A stretch of DNA of 64,000 nucleotides from Syntrophomonadaceae bacterium. Its GTDB lineage: Bacteria > Bacillota > Syntrophomonadia > Syntrophomonadales > Syntrophomonadaceae. The notes under the pieces are model-generated. The model was given only the letters and a program-made list of their open reading frames with translations, was not told the DNA's origin and did no database searches. The position numbers and the translations under genes were made by a program. The stretch is from positions 1-64,000 of the forward strand of contig JAAYNQ010000079.1 of NCBI GenBank assembly GCA_012520725.1, read 5' to 3'. This document shows, one piece after another, positions 52,516 to 64,000 of this stretch; positions within the stretch are counted from its first letter, which is position 1, and every line of letters starts with the position of its first letter.

Positions 52516-53799
52516 CTACATATTCTTAATCAACTCATCGGCGAACTGGGAGCACTTTACTTCGGTAGCTCCTTCCATAAGCCGGGCGAAATCATAAGTT
52601 ACTATCTTACTGGCGATAGTCTTTTCCATGGACTTTATAATTAAATCAGCAGCTTCATGCCATTGCAGGTGTTGAAGCATCATTACCCCGGAGAGTATGA
52701 CCGAAGATGGGTTAACTTTATCCAGACCTGCATATTTGGGAGCAGTTCCATGGGTGGCTTCAAATATGGCATGTCCAGTATCATAATTTATGTTGGCACC
52801 AGGAGCAATCCCTATCCCACCTACCTGGGCGGCTAAGGCATCGGAGGCATAATCTCCATTTAGGTTTAAAGTAGCTACTACGTCAAATTCGGTAGGACGG
52901 GTCAAGACCTGCTGTAGAAATATATCGGCAATAGCATCCTTAATGATAACTTTGCCTTCCACCACAGCCTGAGCCTGGGCAGCATCGGCAGCTGCTTCCC
53001 CTTCTTTTTCCTTTATACGGTCATATTGATCCCAGGTAAAAGTCTTATCGGCAAATTCCCTTTCTGCCAGCTCATAACCCCATTGTTTAAAAGCACCTTC
53101 AGTATATTTCATAATATTACCCTTGTGGACCAGGGTAACACTCCGTCGGCCTTCGTCAATGGCATATTGAATAGCCGCCCGGATCAGCCTCTTACTCCCT
53201 TCCTCAGATACCGGTTTAATTCCGATCCCTGAGGTTTGGGGAAACCTTATTTTATTCACTCCCAGCTTATTCTGTAGAAAAGCAATGATTTCCTGGGCTT
53301 CCTGGGAATCATGGGAATACTCTATACCGGCATAAATATCTTCCGTATTTTCCCGGAAAATAACCATATCCACATCTTCAGGTCTTTTAACCGGTGAAGG
53401 TACTCCCTCAAAATACCTGACCGGCCTTAAACACACGTATAGATCCAGTTCTTGTCTTAAGGCCACGTTTAAGGAACGAATACCACCACCTATAGGAGTA
53501 GTCAGAGGTCCTTTAATGGCAATAATATATTCCCGGATAGCATCCAGAGTGGCTGAAGGAAGCCATTCTCCGGTCAGTTTAAAGGCCTTCTCGCCGGCCA
53601 GTACCTCGTGCCACACTATTGATTTTTTTCCTCCATAGGCTTTTTCTACTGCTTTATCCAGTACTCTATAGGCCGCAGCCCAAATGTCGGGGCCGGTTCC
53701 ATCCCCTTCTATAAAAGGTATAATAGGATGATCCGGAACCTGCAAAACCCCATGGGTGACAATAATTTTTTCTCCCGGGAGAGTATTCTGATTAGTCAT
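52516..53799 (-). CDS. icd: NADP-type isocitrate dehydrogenase
   Basis: 427 aa from ATG 53799 (AGGAGGAG upstream; further residues to 53883 are unlikely). Close to the E. coli type: [44 protein letters not shown] and [21 protein letters not shown]. Converts isocitrate to 2-oxoglutarate. It lies downstream of the leuDC-type aconitase and the homocitrate-synthase-type enzyme, which together would supply isocitrate, so the block is probably for glutamate synthesis. A 370-bp gap with repeats separates it from leuD. Confidence 0.94.
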   Translation of the reverse strand: MTNQNTLPGEKIIVTHGVLQVPDHPIIPFIEGDGTGPDIWAAAYRVLDKAVEKAYGGKKSIVWHEVLAGEKAFKLTGEWLPSATLDAIREYIIAIKGPLTTPIGGGIRSLNVALRQELDLYVCLRPVRYFEGVPSPVKRPEDVDMVIFRENTEDIYAGIEYSHDSQEAQEIIAFLQNKLGVNKIRFPQTSGIGIKPVSEEGSKRLIRAAIQYAIDEGRRSVTLVHKGNIMKYTEGAFKQWGYELAEREFADKTFTWDQYDRIKEKEGEAAADAAQAQAVVEGKVIIKDAIADIFLQQVLTRPTEFDVVATLNLNGDYASDALAAQVGGIGIAPGANINYDTGHAIFEATHGTAPKYAGLDKVNPSSVILSGVMMLQHLQWHEAADLIIKSMEKTIASKIVTYDFARLMEGATEVKCSQFADELIKNM

Positions 53800-53858
53800 A
53801 AGCACAACTCCTCCTATAGTATTTTGGTAGTAATTTTTGAACCCCGGCGACCATTGCA

Positions 53859-53881
53859 GGGGCGGTCTTTGACCGCCCGCC
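53859..53881. repeat. Dispersed palindromic repeat, copy 3 (inverted)
   Basis: GGGGCGGTCTTTGACCGCCCGCC, the reverse-complement form of copies 12-35 and 44732-44755. It sits in the icd-leuD gap. Confidence 0.6.
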
Positions 53882-53919
53882 ATGAGCCAGGGTGTATTAT
53901 GTATCGCCCCCAGGCGGGA

Positions 53920-54081
53920 GAGACAGTCCGAAAACTATCGAAAAGTAGCAGCTCGACCTCCAAAGTGGATGATGGTGGACTTATTTCAGGGCCAAAAAGC
54001 AAGCTCCAGCCCTAAAAATGGCAAATAATCGGCATAATGTGGGGCGATTACAAACCTAATCCATAGTTTTCGGACTGTCTC
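53920..54081. repeat. 19-bp inverted repeat bounding a 124-bp insert
   Basis: A 19-bp sequence at 53920-53938 recurs exactly inverted at 54063-54081, with 124 bp of non-coding DNA between. Directly after it come two copies of GGGCGAGCNCAGCTCGCCCC followed by AACAA (54082-54106 and 54138-54162). This could be a small non-autonomous element (MITE-like), or an extended palindrome-rich spacer. Confidence 0.5.
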
Positions 54082-54171
54082 GGGCGAGCACAGCTCGCCC
54101 CAACAACCCTCACCGGTATCCTTTATCAGACCCCAGCGGGCGAGCTCAGCTCGCCCCAACAACTTGCTACC

Positions 54172-54666
54172 TTAATCAAGATTAAAAGTACCATACTTCT
54201 TAAAATGTTCCACCAGACCGCCTTCGGATAATATTTTCAGCATTACTGGCGGTAATGGAGTTATGGCAATTTGCTCCCCTTTGGTCTTATTGTATAGAAT
54301 ACCTTCCTTGAGGTTGACCTCCAATTCATCTCCCTCATCTATACGATCAGTATCACACTCAATCAAAGGTAAGCCGGTGTTAATACAGTTGCGATAAAAA
54401 ATACGGGCAAAGGATTTGGCTATTACTGCACTGATATCGGCATTAATTATGGCTAAAGGAGCTTGCTCCCTGGATGAACCACAGCCAAAATTCTTCCCGG
54501 CTACAATGAAATCCCCTGGTTTAATCCGAGAGTAAAACTCCGGATCCAAATCCTCCATCACATGTTTAGCCAATTCCCTCATATCCAAGGTTTTGAACTT
54601 ATAGCGACCTGATATTATATAGTCGGTATTGACATCATCACCAAATTTGTGAACACTACCCTGCAT
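54172..54666 (-). CDS. LeuD/aconitase-type small subunit
   Basis: 164 aa swivel-domain subunit of the isopropylmalate isomerase/homoaconitase family. DVNTDYIISGRY and FGCGSSREQAP are family motifs. The specificity loop reads YKFKT; in homoaconitases it is typically YLRT, so the substrate may differ. It is paired with the large subunit 18 bp upstream, and with a citrate/homocitrate-type synthase and icd in the same direction, which favours aconitase activity (citrate to isocitrate). A leucine role cannot be ruled out, but no leuB or leuA-type neighbours are seen. Confidence 0.85.
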   Translation of the reverse strand: MQGSVHKFGDDVNTDYIISGRYKFKTLDMRELAKHVMEDLDPEFYSRIKPGDFIVAGKNFGCGSSREQAPLAIINADISAVIAKSFARIFYRNCINTGLPLIECDTDRIDEGDELEVNLKEGILYNKTKGEQIAITPLPPVMLKILSEGGLVEHFKKYGTFNLD

Positions 54667-54684
54667 ACTCTAACTGCCCCTCCT

Positions 54685-55941
54685 CTAACTCAAAAATTCC
54701 CGGGGATCGCTTATCTTTCCGGTTAAGACTGAAGCTGCCACCGTCGCAGGCGATCCTAAATATACAAAAGCCTTGTTATTGCCCATTCTTCCTTTGAAAT
54801 TCCGGTTGGCAGTTGAGATCACGTTTTCTCCATCGGACGGAACTCCATTATGGGTGCCCACACAAGGCCCGCAACCCGGAGTGACTACTGCCGCACCCGC
54901 TTCTACGTAGGTCTGGATCAAACCTTCCTGCAAGGCTTGCAGCATAACCTGCCGGGAAGCCGGAGCAACAATCAGTCGAGTATTCCGGTCTATTTTTCTG
55001 CCTTTTAATATTTGGGCTCCTATCCGCAGATCTTCTATACGTCCATTGGTACAGGTGCCTATAAAGCCCTGCTGAATAGGGGTTCCTGCCACCTCGCTGA
55101 TAGGGGACACATTGTCTACTGTATGAGGCTTTGCTACCTGGGGCTCCAGCCGGGAAACATCGTATTCCAAAACCTTTGCATATACAGCATCCGGATCTGC
55201 TTTAACCGGCTCAAAGTCCCTAACACTATGCTCTTTAACCCAGGCTATGGTTTTATCATCGGCCTCCATTAGGCCGCACTTGGCACCCATTTCAATAGCC
55301 ATATTGCTGATAGTAAACCTGGCTTCGACAGATAGGTCAGCAATAGCCGGGCCAGTGTATTCGGCTGCCATATAAGTGGCTCCATCAGCAGTAATATCGC
55401 CTATTAAATATAGAATGAGATCTTTAGAGTAAACTCCCGGGGGCAGAGTTCCATTTAATACGAATTTTATAGTTTCCGGTACCTTAAACCACAACTTGCC
55501 TGATATAATTCCTGCTGCCAGATCGGTTGACCCTACTCCGGTAGAAAATACATTAATGGCACCATAGGTACAGGTATGGGAATCAGCCCCAATAACCAAA
55601 TCCCCCGGTACTACATGGCCTTGTTCTGGAACTAACTGATGACACACTCCATCACCAATATCGTAAAAATTTATTCCCTGTTGGCCGGCAAAGGCCCTCA
55701 TCTGCTGATGCAGGGCTGAAACCCCTTCCAGGGGGCTGGGAGCACTGTGGTCTATTACCATGGCTACCCGCTTGGGATCAAAGACTTTATTGGCTTTCAT
55801 TTCATTAAAGGCCTGTATAGCCAATCCCGAGGTTCCATCCTGGCCCATAGTGAAATCCAGGTCAGCAATGACAATATCGTTAGCTCTGGCATCTCTTTTG
55901 CTTTTATTGGAGAGTATCTTTTCTGCAATGGTTTTTCCCAC
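54685..55941 (-). CDS. LeuC/aconitase-type large subunit
   Basis: 418 aa. It carries the [4Fe-4S] cluster cysteines in FIGTCTNGR and PGCGPCVG, and the substrate-binding GADSHTCTYGA. The 418-aa size is the archaeal/Clostridial LeuC/HacA type, shorter than E. coli LeuC (466). It forms the catalytic half of a two-subunit aconitase, isopropylmalate isomerase or homoaconitase with the small subunit 18 bp downstream. Stop/start spacing to the synthase gene is close to zero, so the three are one operon. Confidence 0.88.
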   Translation of the reverse strand: MGKTIAEKILSNKSKRDARANDIVIADLDFTMGQDGTSGLAIQAFNEMKANKVFDPKRVAMVIDHSAPSPLEGVSALHQQMRAFAGQQGINFYDIGDGVCHQLVPEQGHVVPGDLVIGADSHTCTYGAINVFSTGVGSTDLAAGIISGKLWFKVPETIKFVLNGTLPPGVYSKDLILYLIGDITADGATYMAAEYTGPAIADLSVEARFTISNMAIEMGAKCGLMEADDKTIAWVKEHSVRDFEPVKADPDAVYAKVLEYDVSRLEPQVAKPHTVDNVSPISEVAGTPIQQGFIGTCTNGRIEDLRIGAQILKGRKIDRNTRLIVAPASRQVMLQALQEGLIQTYVEAGAAVVTPGCGPCVGTHNGVPSDGENVISTANRNFKGRMGNNKAFVYLGSPATVAASVLTGKISDPREFLS

Positions 55942-57120
55942 TTAACTGTCCCCTCTTTCCCTCTTGTACTCTTCAAATATATAAACCAATTCTTTATCAA
56001 ACAAGGAGCGTTTAAGATCAATGGCCAGCTGACGCACCTTAGTCAATATTTGCTCTGAATCTTCATGGGACAATTCCATCCCGTACTCATGCAGGAATTT
56101 GGCACGGATAGCAGCTGAACCAGAATGTTTACCTATAACTATTTGTCTTTCCAGGCCTACTTCCTCGGGGGTAAATACTTCATAAGTTAAGGGGTTCTTC
56201 AACACCCCGTCCCCATGAATCCCTGATTCGTGGGCAAAGATGTTGCTGCCGACTATAGGTTTATTAACCGGCAGTTCTCTTCCTGAGGCTTTGGCTACAT
56301 ATTCAGCTACTTCCCTGAACAGGGTGGTATCATATTTTACCGGCATGTTCATCAAATACTTTATTACCATGATCATTTCCTGCAGGCAAGTGTTACCAGC
56401 TCTTTCCCCTAACCCATTGACCGTGACTCCCACGTAATTAGCCCCCGCTTGGATTCCAGCCAGAGCATTGGCGGTGGCCATACCAAAATCATTGTGGGTA
56501 TGCATCTCTATATCCAAACCAGTGACATCCTTGAGAGTTTTTATATAACGGTAGGTATTTAATGGGGTCAGGGTTCCTACCGTATCGCAAAAACGAAGTC
56601 GATCAGCACCAGCATGCTTGGCTATCAGGGCAAATTCGGTAAGAAATTCCATGCGCGAACGAGAAGCATCTTCTGCATTGACTGAAACATATAAACCCTT
56701 GTCTTTAGCAAATTTTACTGCATCCGACATCCGTTTTAAAACATCTTCGTGGGTGGTCTGTAATTTATGCTGTATATGAATGTCAGAGGTTGAAATAGAT
56801 ATAGCTACCGCATCCACCCCACAGCAGATAGACTGCTCCAGGTCGGATATTACGGCCCGGTTCCAGGCCATTATACTAGCTTTGAGGCCAGAATCAACTA
56901 TCTGTTTGATGCACTCTTTTTCAAATCCTCCCATAACCGGTATCCCGGCCTCTATCTGGTCAACCCCTATCTGGTCCAGGTATTTAGCAATTCTTACCTT
57001 TTCCGCATTGGCGAAAACTACTCCAGCCGTTTGTTCCCCATCCCGCAGGGTGGTATCAACTATATTTATCTTGGCTCCTTCTTGATTAAACCAGTCTTTA
57101 TTTAACCACTCAAAACTCAT
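55942..57120 (-). CDS. Homocitrate-synthase-type enzyme, candidate Re-citrate synthase
   Basis: 392 aa DRE-TIM metallolyase: DTTLRDGEQTAGV at residues 22-34, HTHNDFGMATANALAG, NGLGERAGNT, and a C-terminal communication region. By sequence it is homocitrate synthase (NifV)-like. Some anaerobes (Clostridium kluyveri, Syntrophus) use such an enzyme as Re-citrate synthase. The downstream LeuCD-type aconitase and true icd support acetyl-CoA plus oxaloacetate to citrate here, not homocitrate for nitrogenase or lysine. This assignment rests on context. Confidence 0.85.
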   Translation of the reverse strand: MSFEWLNKDWFNQEGAKINIVDTTLRDGEQTAGVVFANAEKVRIAKYLDQIGVDQIEAGIPVMGGFEKECIKQIVDSGLKASIMAWNRAVISDLEQSICCGVDAVAISISTSDIHIQHKLQTTHEDVLKRMSDAVKFAKDKGLYVSVNAEDASRSRMEFLTEFALIAKHAGADRLRFCDTVGTLTPLNTYRYIKTLKDVTGLDIEMHTHNDFGMATANALAGIQAGANYVGVTVNGLGERAGNTCLQEMIMVIKYLMNMPVKYDTTLFREVAEYVAKASGRELPVNKPIVGSNIFAHESGIHGDGVLKNPLTYEVFTPEEVGLERQIVIGKHSGSAAIRAKFLHEYGMELSHEDSEQILTKVRQLAIDLKRSLFDKELVYIFEEYKRERGDS

Positions 57121-57425
57121 ATACCAGACTCCTTTCCTTAAAAGGTCTATAAAATAAATTCATAATTCCATCACAGTAACATAAACTCCACAGCTTTGCG
57201 ATTTGAAACATAATTCTAATGGCCGCCTGGCCTAAAACAAGCTGGCCATAGAACAATTAGCGGGCTTAAGATATTTAAGCCCTTGCTAATAGGAAGGCAA
57301 AACTGCCGGTATTTCCAAGGTCTCCTTATCCTATTTTCCCCATTGGTGAACATTGCGCCCAAACAAGTGCAAGATGGAATAAAGCTCTGATTGTTCTCTG
57401 CTGAGCAGAATGGGCCATTGATAGC
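57121..57425. other. Intergenic region between gatB and the synthase gene
   Basis: 305 bp without a gene. It contains the synthase promoter region and the hairpin at 57262-57282. Confidence 0.4.
57262..57282 (-). terminator. Hairpin downstream of gatB
   Basis: GGGCTTAA pairs with TTAAGCCC around a five-base loop, about 145 bp after the gatB stop on the minus strand. No strong T-tract. Confidence 0.45.
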
Positions 57426-58865
57426 TTAGCTATTTAGTTTTCGGGCTAGAATTTGGTTGACCAGGGCTGGATTAGCCTGTCCCCGGGTGGCCTGCATTAC
57501 CTGCCCTACTAAAAATCCGGTAGCTTTTTTCTTACCATTGCGATAATCCTCAACTGCCCCTGGATTGTTGGCAATAACCTCCAGGATTATCTTTTCCAGG
57601 GTAGCCTCATCCGATATCTGCTCCATTCCCCTTTCTTTAATAATTGCTTCTGGAGAAGACCCGGTATCGAACATGACCTGGAATACCTCTTTAGCCATTT
57701 TTCCACTAATCCGGCCTTGATCTATCAAGTTCAACATCTCCGCCATATGGGCAGGTCTAATCCGGCATTGGCCAATATCCAGGTTCTTTTGGTTCAAAAG
57801 CTTGCTCATCTCCCCCATCATCCAATTTGCTATAATTTTGCCATCATGATAGTAGTGAGTGCATTCATCGAAAAAGGCCAGCAGATCAGGGCTTAGGGTT
57901 AGTAAGCCGGCATCATAAGCAGAAAGACCAAACTGATCCATTATTCGCTCCCTGGCTTGTTCCGGCATCTCCGGCATACTCAGCCTGAGATCATTTACCC
58001 ATTCCCGGCTGATCCGCAGTGGGGGCAGATCAGGGTCAGGGAAATAACGGTAATCATGAGCTTCTTCTTTGGAGCGCATGGACCGGGTAATCTGTTGGTC
58101 TTCTTCCCAGGTGCGGGTTTCCTGAATTAATTCCTCCCCATCTTCAATGGCTTCTATATGTCTCTGAACTTCAAAATCAATGGCTTTTTCTACAGCTCTA
58201 AATGAGTTCAGATTCTTGATTTCGGTTCGGGTACCCAAGGTCTTCTGCCCGTAAGGACGCACTGATACATTGGCATCACATCTTAAGGACCCCTCTTCCA
58301 TTTTACAATCTGAAACCCCGGCAAATAATAACAGAGAACGAAGTTTTTCCATATAAGCCCTGGCTTCTTTGGAACTGCGTAGGTCAGGCTCTGATACAAT
58401 TTCCAACAGGGGTACTCCTGAACGGTTCAAATCCACCAGGGAAAAGGGGGTTGAGCTGATGGTTCCCTGATGAACCAGCTTGCCCGCATCCTCTTCCAGG
58501 TGAGCACGGGTTATACCGATTCGTTTCTTAACCCCATCAACCTCAATATCCAAATAGCCTTTTTTACATATAGGCAAATCAAACTGTGAAATCTGATAAG
58601 CCTTGGGTAGGTCGGGATAGAAATAGTTCTTGCGATCAAATTTACAATAATCAGCTATTTCACAGTTTAAAGCCAAACCAGCTTTAATAGCATATTCCAC
58701 CACCTGCTGATTGAGAACCGGCAGCATACCAGGGAAACCGGAACATATAGGACATACATTGGTGTTAGGTTCAGCTCCGAACTCATTGGAACAAGAACAG
58801 AATATTTTACTCCTGGTTTTAAGTTCTACATGTATTTCTAGGCCGATGACAGTCTCAAAATTCAT
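57426..58865 (-). CDS. gatB: Asp-tRNA(Asn)/Glu-tRNA(Gln) amidotransferase subunit B
   Basis: 479 aa GatB. It amidates Glu-tRNA(Gln) or Asp-tRNA(Asn) using ammonia from GatA; typical of Firmicutes. N-terminal [12 protein letters not shown], zinc-site [21 protein letters not shown] in outline (C23, C25, C38, C41), [20 protein letters not shown], and the C-terminal helical tRNA-binding domain ([15 protein letters not shown]) are all present. Start ATG overlaps the gatA stop by four bases, so gatCAB is one coupled operon. Confidence 0.96.
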   Translation of the reverse strand: MNFETVIGLEIHVELKTRSKIFCSCSNEFGAEPNTNVCPICSGFPGMLPVLNQQVVEYAIKAGLALNCEIADYCKFDRKNYFYPDLPKAYQISQFDLPICKKGYLDIEVDGVKKRIGITRAHLEEDAGKLVHQGTISSTPFSLVDLNRSGVPLLEIVSEPDLRSSKEARAYMEKLRSLLLFAGVSDCKMEEGSLRCDANVSVRPYGQKTLGTRTEIKNLNSFRAVEKAIDFEVQRHIEAIEDGEELIQETRTWEEDQQITRSMRSKEEAHDYRYFPDPDLPPLRISREWVNDLRLSMPEMPEQARERIMDQFGLSAYDAGLLTLSPDLLAFFDECTHYYHDGKIIANWMMGEMSKLLNQKNLDIGQCRIRPAHMAEMLNLIDQGRISGKMAKEVFQVMFDTGSSPEAIIKERGMEQISDEATLEKIILEVIANNPGAVEDYRNGKKKATGFLVGQVMQATRGQANPALVNQILARKLNS

Positions 58866-60322
58866 ATTAATTCACCCCCGAGATCCGGTTTTGCTTGGTG
58901 GTAGTCGCTATGTTGTTCAAAGGCATAGGCAGCTCTGAGCAAGGTACCCTCATCAAAGGCTCTCCCAATCAATTGCAAGCCTACCGGCATACCCTCCAGG
59001 AATCCACAAGGTATAGACATTCCCGGTAAACCGGCCATATTAACCGGTACCGTCAATATGTCATTCATGTACAGAGTGAGAGGATCCCCTACCTGTTCAC
59101 CCAATTTAAATGCTGTGGTAGGAGTTGTCGGAGCAACTATTAAATCAAATTTAGCAAAAACATTATCAAAATCCTCTTTTATCAGCCTTCTCACCTTTAA
59201 GGCCTTAAGGTAATAGGCATCATAGTAGCCTGAACTGAGAGCATAGGTTCCCAACATAATCCGCATTTTAACTTCATCCCCAAAACCCTCGGCCCGAGTC
59301 GAGGAGAACATCCCAACCACGTTTTCAGCTTGGAAATCCCTGAAGCCATATCTTACTCCATCAAAGCGGGCCAGGTTGGCACTAGCTTCAGCCGGAGCTA
59401 CCAGATAGTAGGTAGGCAAAGCATACTCGGAATGGGGAAGGGATACTTCCTCGACTATAGCTCCCAATTCCTCATATTTAAGCAGGGCCTGTTTAACCGT
59501 GTCTTTGACTCCGCTATCTATTCCCTTCTGGAAATACTCCCGAGGATAGGCTATTTTTAGGTCTTTAACATCATCTTTTAAGAAGGAGGTAAAATCAGGC
59601 TTTTCTAGCTCCACACAGGTTGAATCCAGTGGATCCTTGCCAGCAATTATGTTTAATACCTGGGCACAATCTCCTACTTCCCGGCTGAACACTCCCACTT
59701 GATCCAGGGAAGAAGCATAGGCTACCACCCCGTAGCGGGATACCCGGCCATAAGTAGGCTTAAACCCTATTACCCCGCAGTAGGAAGCAGGCTGCCGGGT
59801 AGAACCACCGGTATCAGTACCCAACGCAAAGGGAAGTTCGCGTGCTGCCACTGCCGCCGCTGATCCACCGGAAGAGCCTCCCGGCACTCGGGTCAAATCC
59901 CAGGGATTGCGGGTGGGAAAAAAGGCAGATTGCTCGGTAGATGATCCCATGGCGAACTCATCGAGATTGAGCTTACCAAGCAAGATTCCCCCCGCTGCTT
60001 TTAAGCGGGCTGCTACCGTAGCATCATAGAAAGGCACAAAATTCTCCAACATCCTGGAGGCACAGGTAGTCTTCATCCCCTGGGAACATATGAGGTCTTT
60101 CAAACCATAGGGTATTCCATCCAGGCCAGAATAAGCCCCCCGGGCATCACACTGCTGAGCCTGGTTTATAGCTCCTTCTTCATCCAGGGTGATAAAGGCC
60201 TTGATTTTTTCCTCCACCTCATGGATACGCCCCAACACCGATTTAGTGATATCGGTGGCAGATGCCTCCCCTTTATGTAATACTTGCTGAAGCTCACGCA
60301 GGGTTAATTCATACAATTCCAA
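58862..60322 (-). CDS. gatA: Asp-tRNA(Asn)/Glu-tRNA(Gln) amidotransferase subunit A
   Basis: 486 aa amidase that releases ammonia from glutamine for GatB. The Ser-cisSer-Lys triad is in [11 protein letters not shown] (Lys), [13 protein letters not shown] (cis-Ser) and [11 protein letters not shown] (nucleophile Ser). Full length. It follows gatC by 12 bp and overlaps gatB. Identification is secure. Confidence 0.97.
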   Translation of the reverse strand: MELYELTLRELQQVLHKGEASATDITKSVLGRIHEVEEKIKAFITLDEEGAINQAQQCDARGAYSGLDGIPYGLKDLICSQGMKTTCASRMLENFVPFYDATVAARLKAAGGILLGKLNLDEFAMGSSTEQSAFFPTRNPWDLTRVPGGSSGGSAAAVAARELPFALGTDTGGSTRQPASYCGVIGFKPTYGRVSRYGVVAYASSLDQVGVFSREVGDCAQVLNIIAGKDPLDSTCVELEKPDFTSFLKDDVKDLKIAYPREYFQKGIDSGVKDTVKQALLKYEELGAIVEEVSLPHSEYALPTYYLVAPAEASANLARFDGVRYGFRDFQAENVVGMFSSTRAEGFGDEVKMRIMLGTYALSSGYYDAYYLKALKVRRLIKEDFDNVFAKFDLIVAPTTPTTAFKLGEQVGDPLTLYMNDILTVPVNMAGLPGMSIPCGFLEGMPVGLQLIGRAFDEGTLLRAAYAFEQHSDYHQAKPDLGGELI

Positions 60323-60334
60323 TGATAGCCCCCC

Positions 60335-60619
60335 TTAAATAATTTTTGGAACCTTGTATTGTCCTGCTTCCACCAGAGGAGCATTGGCTAAAATTTCTTC
60401 CCTATTAGAAGCTGGCTTAACCTGATCTTCGCGAAAAACATTGAACACCGGCAGTATGTGATCCAGGGGTTCTACTCCTTCGGTATCCAATTGGTTAAGT
60501 TTATCAACATATTGTAATACTGAACCCATGTGGCGAGCATATTTTTCTTTTTCATTCTCTTTAAGCTGCAAGCGAGCTAAAACTGCTACGTGTTCAACTT
60601 CCTTTATGCTAATAGTCAT
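60335..60619 (-). CDS. gatC: Asp-tRNA(Asn)/Glu-tRNA(Gln) amidotransferase subunit C
   Basis: 94 aa from ATG 60619 (AGGAGG seven bases upstream); the open frame to 60643 runs through the ribosome binding site. It has the family segments VAVLARLQLKENE and the proline-containing PLDHILPV followed by REDQVKP. GatC clamps GatA and GatB together. First gene of gatCAB. Confidence 0.95.
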   Translation of the reverse strand: MTISIKEVEHVAVLARLQLKENEKEKYARHMGSVLQYVDKLNQLDTEGVEPLDHILPVFNVFREDQVKPASNREEILANAPLVEAGQYKVPKII

Positions 60620-60806
60620 GGCATTACCTCCTGTTTTACCCATGTGAAATATTATATCAAAAAGCCGGCGGCTTAACTAAATATTTTAATATAAGTGGAA
60701 GATAGTTAAAAAATAACTCCTTTAGCAGAAAAAATCTGAATTGCTAGTAGGAATTGACATAAATATAAATCCTGTTTTGGAGAAATTCATATCTTGTAGA
60801 ATCCTC

Positions 60807-62840
<2,034 letters not shown>

Positions 62841-62877
62841 TTATTTCCTCAGGCCCACCCCTGCGAAACTGCTTCTA

Positions 62878-64000
62878 CTAAGATATCTTCTCCAATGGTG
62901 CTATATCTAAACGAAGCATTCTAATTCCAGCTCGCTCAAAATCTATTACTGCAATCTGTTCATTCTCAATCATGCTGGTGATAATTCCCACTCCAAATTT
63001 CTTATGCCGCACCTTGTCCCCCTGATAGAAGGTATAGGACTTCACCACTTCTTGTTCCGGGACTTCCAGCAGTTCTCGTGGTATTTCCTGCAAGAAACGG
63101 GAGGCCGGGTTATTACGCTCATAACCGTAAAGAAGACGGGAAACCGCATTGGTTAAGAACAAACGATCCCGAGCCCTGGTTATACCCACATAACATAAAC
63201 GCCTTTCCTCCTCCATCTCCTCCGGGGTCTCACTCCGGTAGGAAGGGAAGACTCCTTCTTCCATCCCGCTTATAAATACTACTGGAAATTCCAGCCCTTT
63301 GGCTCCATGCAGGGTCATTAGACAAACCGAATCAGAATAATTAATATCATCGCTGTCCTGTACCAGGGCTATTTCAGCCAGAAAGTCCTCCAATCCTCCC
63401 CCGCCTGAATGGTCAAATTCTAGCGCCAGGGATCTCAATTCCTGCAGGTTTTCAATTCTAGCCTGAGCATCGGAGGGATTGCTTTTTAGCAGTTCCTCGG
63501 TATAAGCAGTCATAGCCAATACCTGTTCCAGGATTTCTACTACCGGTGCTCCTGACTCTTCCAAACTGCCAAGATATTTTATCAAACCGTAAAAATTCTC
63601 CAGCTCTTCTACTTTTTTGCGGTTTATACCCGGTATCAGGCTAGGATCGGCTAAAACCTCCAGTAGGGAAATATCATTATTTTCAGCAATCTTCTGTATT
63701 TTTTCTATAGTTTTATCTCCTATTCCCCGCCGGGGAACATTAATAATACGTTGAAAACTCAAATGATCATTATTATTGGAGCTTAATTTAAGATAGGCAA
63801 TAATGTCTTTTACCTCTCGTCTATCGTAAAACCTATGAGCACCAATAATACGATAGGGAATATATCTTCGTACCAGGGCTTCCTCCAACAATCGGGACTG
63901 GGCATGAGTTCGATAGAAAACAGCACAATCCTGATAGGCCATTCCCTCCCGGTCTACCAAGTCGGCAATGGTATCAGCGATAAAGGCCGCTTCTCCAAAA
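62878..64000 (-). CDS. pcrA: ATP-dependent DNA helicase PcrA/UvrD, C-terminal part
   Basis: Partial: the frame runs off the right edge, so only about 374 residues of some 720-750 are in the window. Superfamily 1 helicase motifs IV to VI are seen: FYRTHAQSR, SLMTLHGAKGLEFPVVF-like (LMTLHGAKGLEF) and RRLCYVGITRARDRL. The C-terminus has the PcrA-type YxxGDKVRHKKFGVG tail. The N-terminal ATPase half is outside. Works in repair and replication fork processing. Confidence 0.95.
   Translation of the reverse strand, partial: FGEAAFIADTIADLVDREGMAYQDCAVFYRTHAQSRLLEEALVRRYIPYRIIGAHRFYDRREVKDIIAYLKLSSNNNDHLSFQRIINVPRRGIGDKTIEKIQKIAENNDISLLEVLADPSLIPGINRKKVEELENFYGLIKYLGSLEESGAPVVEILEQVLAMTAYTEELLKSNPSDAQARIENLQELRSLALEFDHSGGGGLEDFLAEIALVQDSDDINYSDSVCLMTLHGAKGLEFPVVFISGMEEGVFPSYRSETPEEMEEERRLCYVGITRARDRLFLTNAVSRLLYGYERNNPASRFLQEIPRELLEVPEQEVVKSYTFYQGDKVRHKKFGVGIITSMIENEQIAVIDFERAGIRMLRLDIAPLEKIS

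Noticed and set aside
53859-54162. CRISPR-like array in the icd-leuD gap
   Set aside because: Repeats are palindromic and of different types, with no regular spacer units and no cas genes.
54172-57120. Leucine biosynthesis operon
   Set aside because: The synthase is homocitrate/Re-citrate type, the third enzyme is a true isocitrate dehydrogenase and no leuB is present; citrate-to-2-oxoglutarate fits better.

Overview
The window looks like chromosome of an endospore-forming, strictly anaerobic Firmicute of the syntrophic fatty-acid-oxidising type. Gene content and protein character make a Syntrophomonas-like organism (Syntrophomonadaceae) the best guess; this is inference, since no database was searched. 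Supporting signs are strong AAGGAGG-type ribosome binding sites, GatCAB, a GerMN sporulation lipoprotein, a thiolase and a large acyl-CoA dehydrogenase, an acetate-type transporter, a multihaem cytochrome, and a complete Flx-Hdr (NADH dehydrogenase/heterodisulfide reductase-like) operon containing two in-frame TGA codons that are best read as selenocysteine.

Layout. 1-5.2 kb: mnmA, rarA, a tiny Cys-rich gene, trxA, a 34-aa membrane peptide and a thiolase. 5.3-12 kb: a ParA-like ATPase gene interrupted by TGA, then a minus-strand housekeeping run (MBL-fold hydrolase, a divergent folD, phosphodiesterase, rdgB, rph, two-subunit fumarase, murI). 12.4-18.7 kb: GerMN lipoprotein, a chelatase-like AAA+/vWA pair, a LytTR response regulator and a radical SAM protein. 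18.8-25.3 kb: a DUF1285-like protein, an 893-aa aminotransferase/acyl-reductase fusion, a small membrane protein, a pentahaem cytochrome and an internally duplicated PAS-AraC regulator. 25.4-32.4 kb: flxA, flxB, flxC, flxD(Sec), hdrA(Sec), hdrB, hdrC. 32.7-37.1 kb: HAD protein, papain-like amidase with membrane partner, and a double-cubane-type reductase with its ATPase activator. 37.3-42.8 kb: an unrecognised four-gene operon ending in an Hsp70/actin-like ATPase. 43-51.6 kb: unknown protein, MerR-like regulator, acyl-CoA dehydrogenase, SatP-type transporter, glucosaminidase and hybrid histidine kinase. 51.6-57.1 kb: metF, icd, leuDC-type aconitase and a homocitrate-synthase-type enzyme. 57.4-64 kb: gatB, gatA, gatC, ligA and the 3' part of pcrA, cut by the window edge.

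How it fits together. Acyl-CoA dehydrogenase and thiolase are beta-oxidation steps. Flx-Hdr could couple NADH, ferredoxin and disulfide pools. The synthase/aconitase/icd block would make 2-oxoglutarate by the oxidative branch, with the synthase plausibly a Re-citrate synthase. The most striking items are the four-gene Hsp70-like operon, the aminotransferase-AAR fusion, the two selenoproteins plus a third TGA-interrupted gene with a SECIS-like hairpin, and a FolD lacking all three canonical catalytic residues. No rRNA, tRNA, CRISPR array, insertion sequence or prophage was seen.
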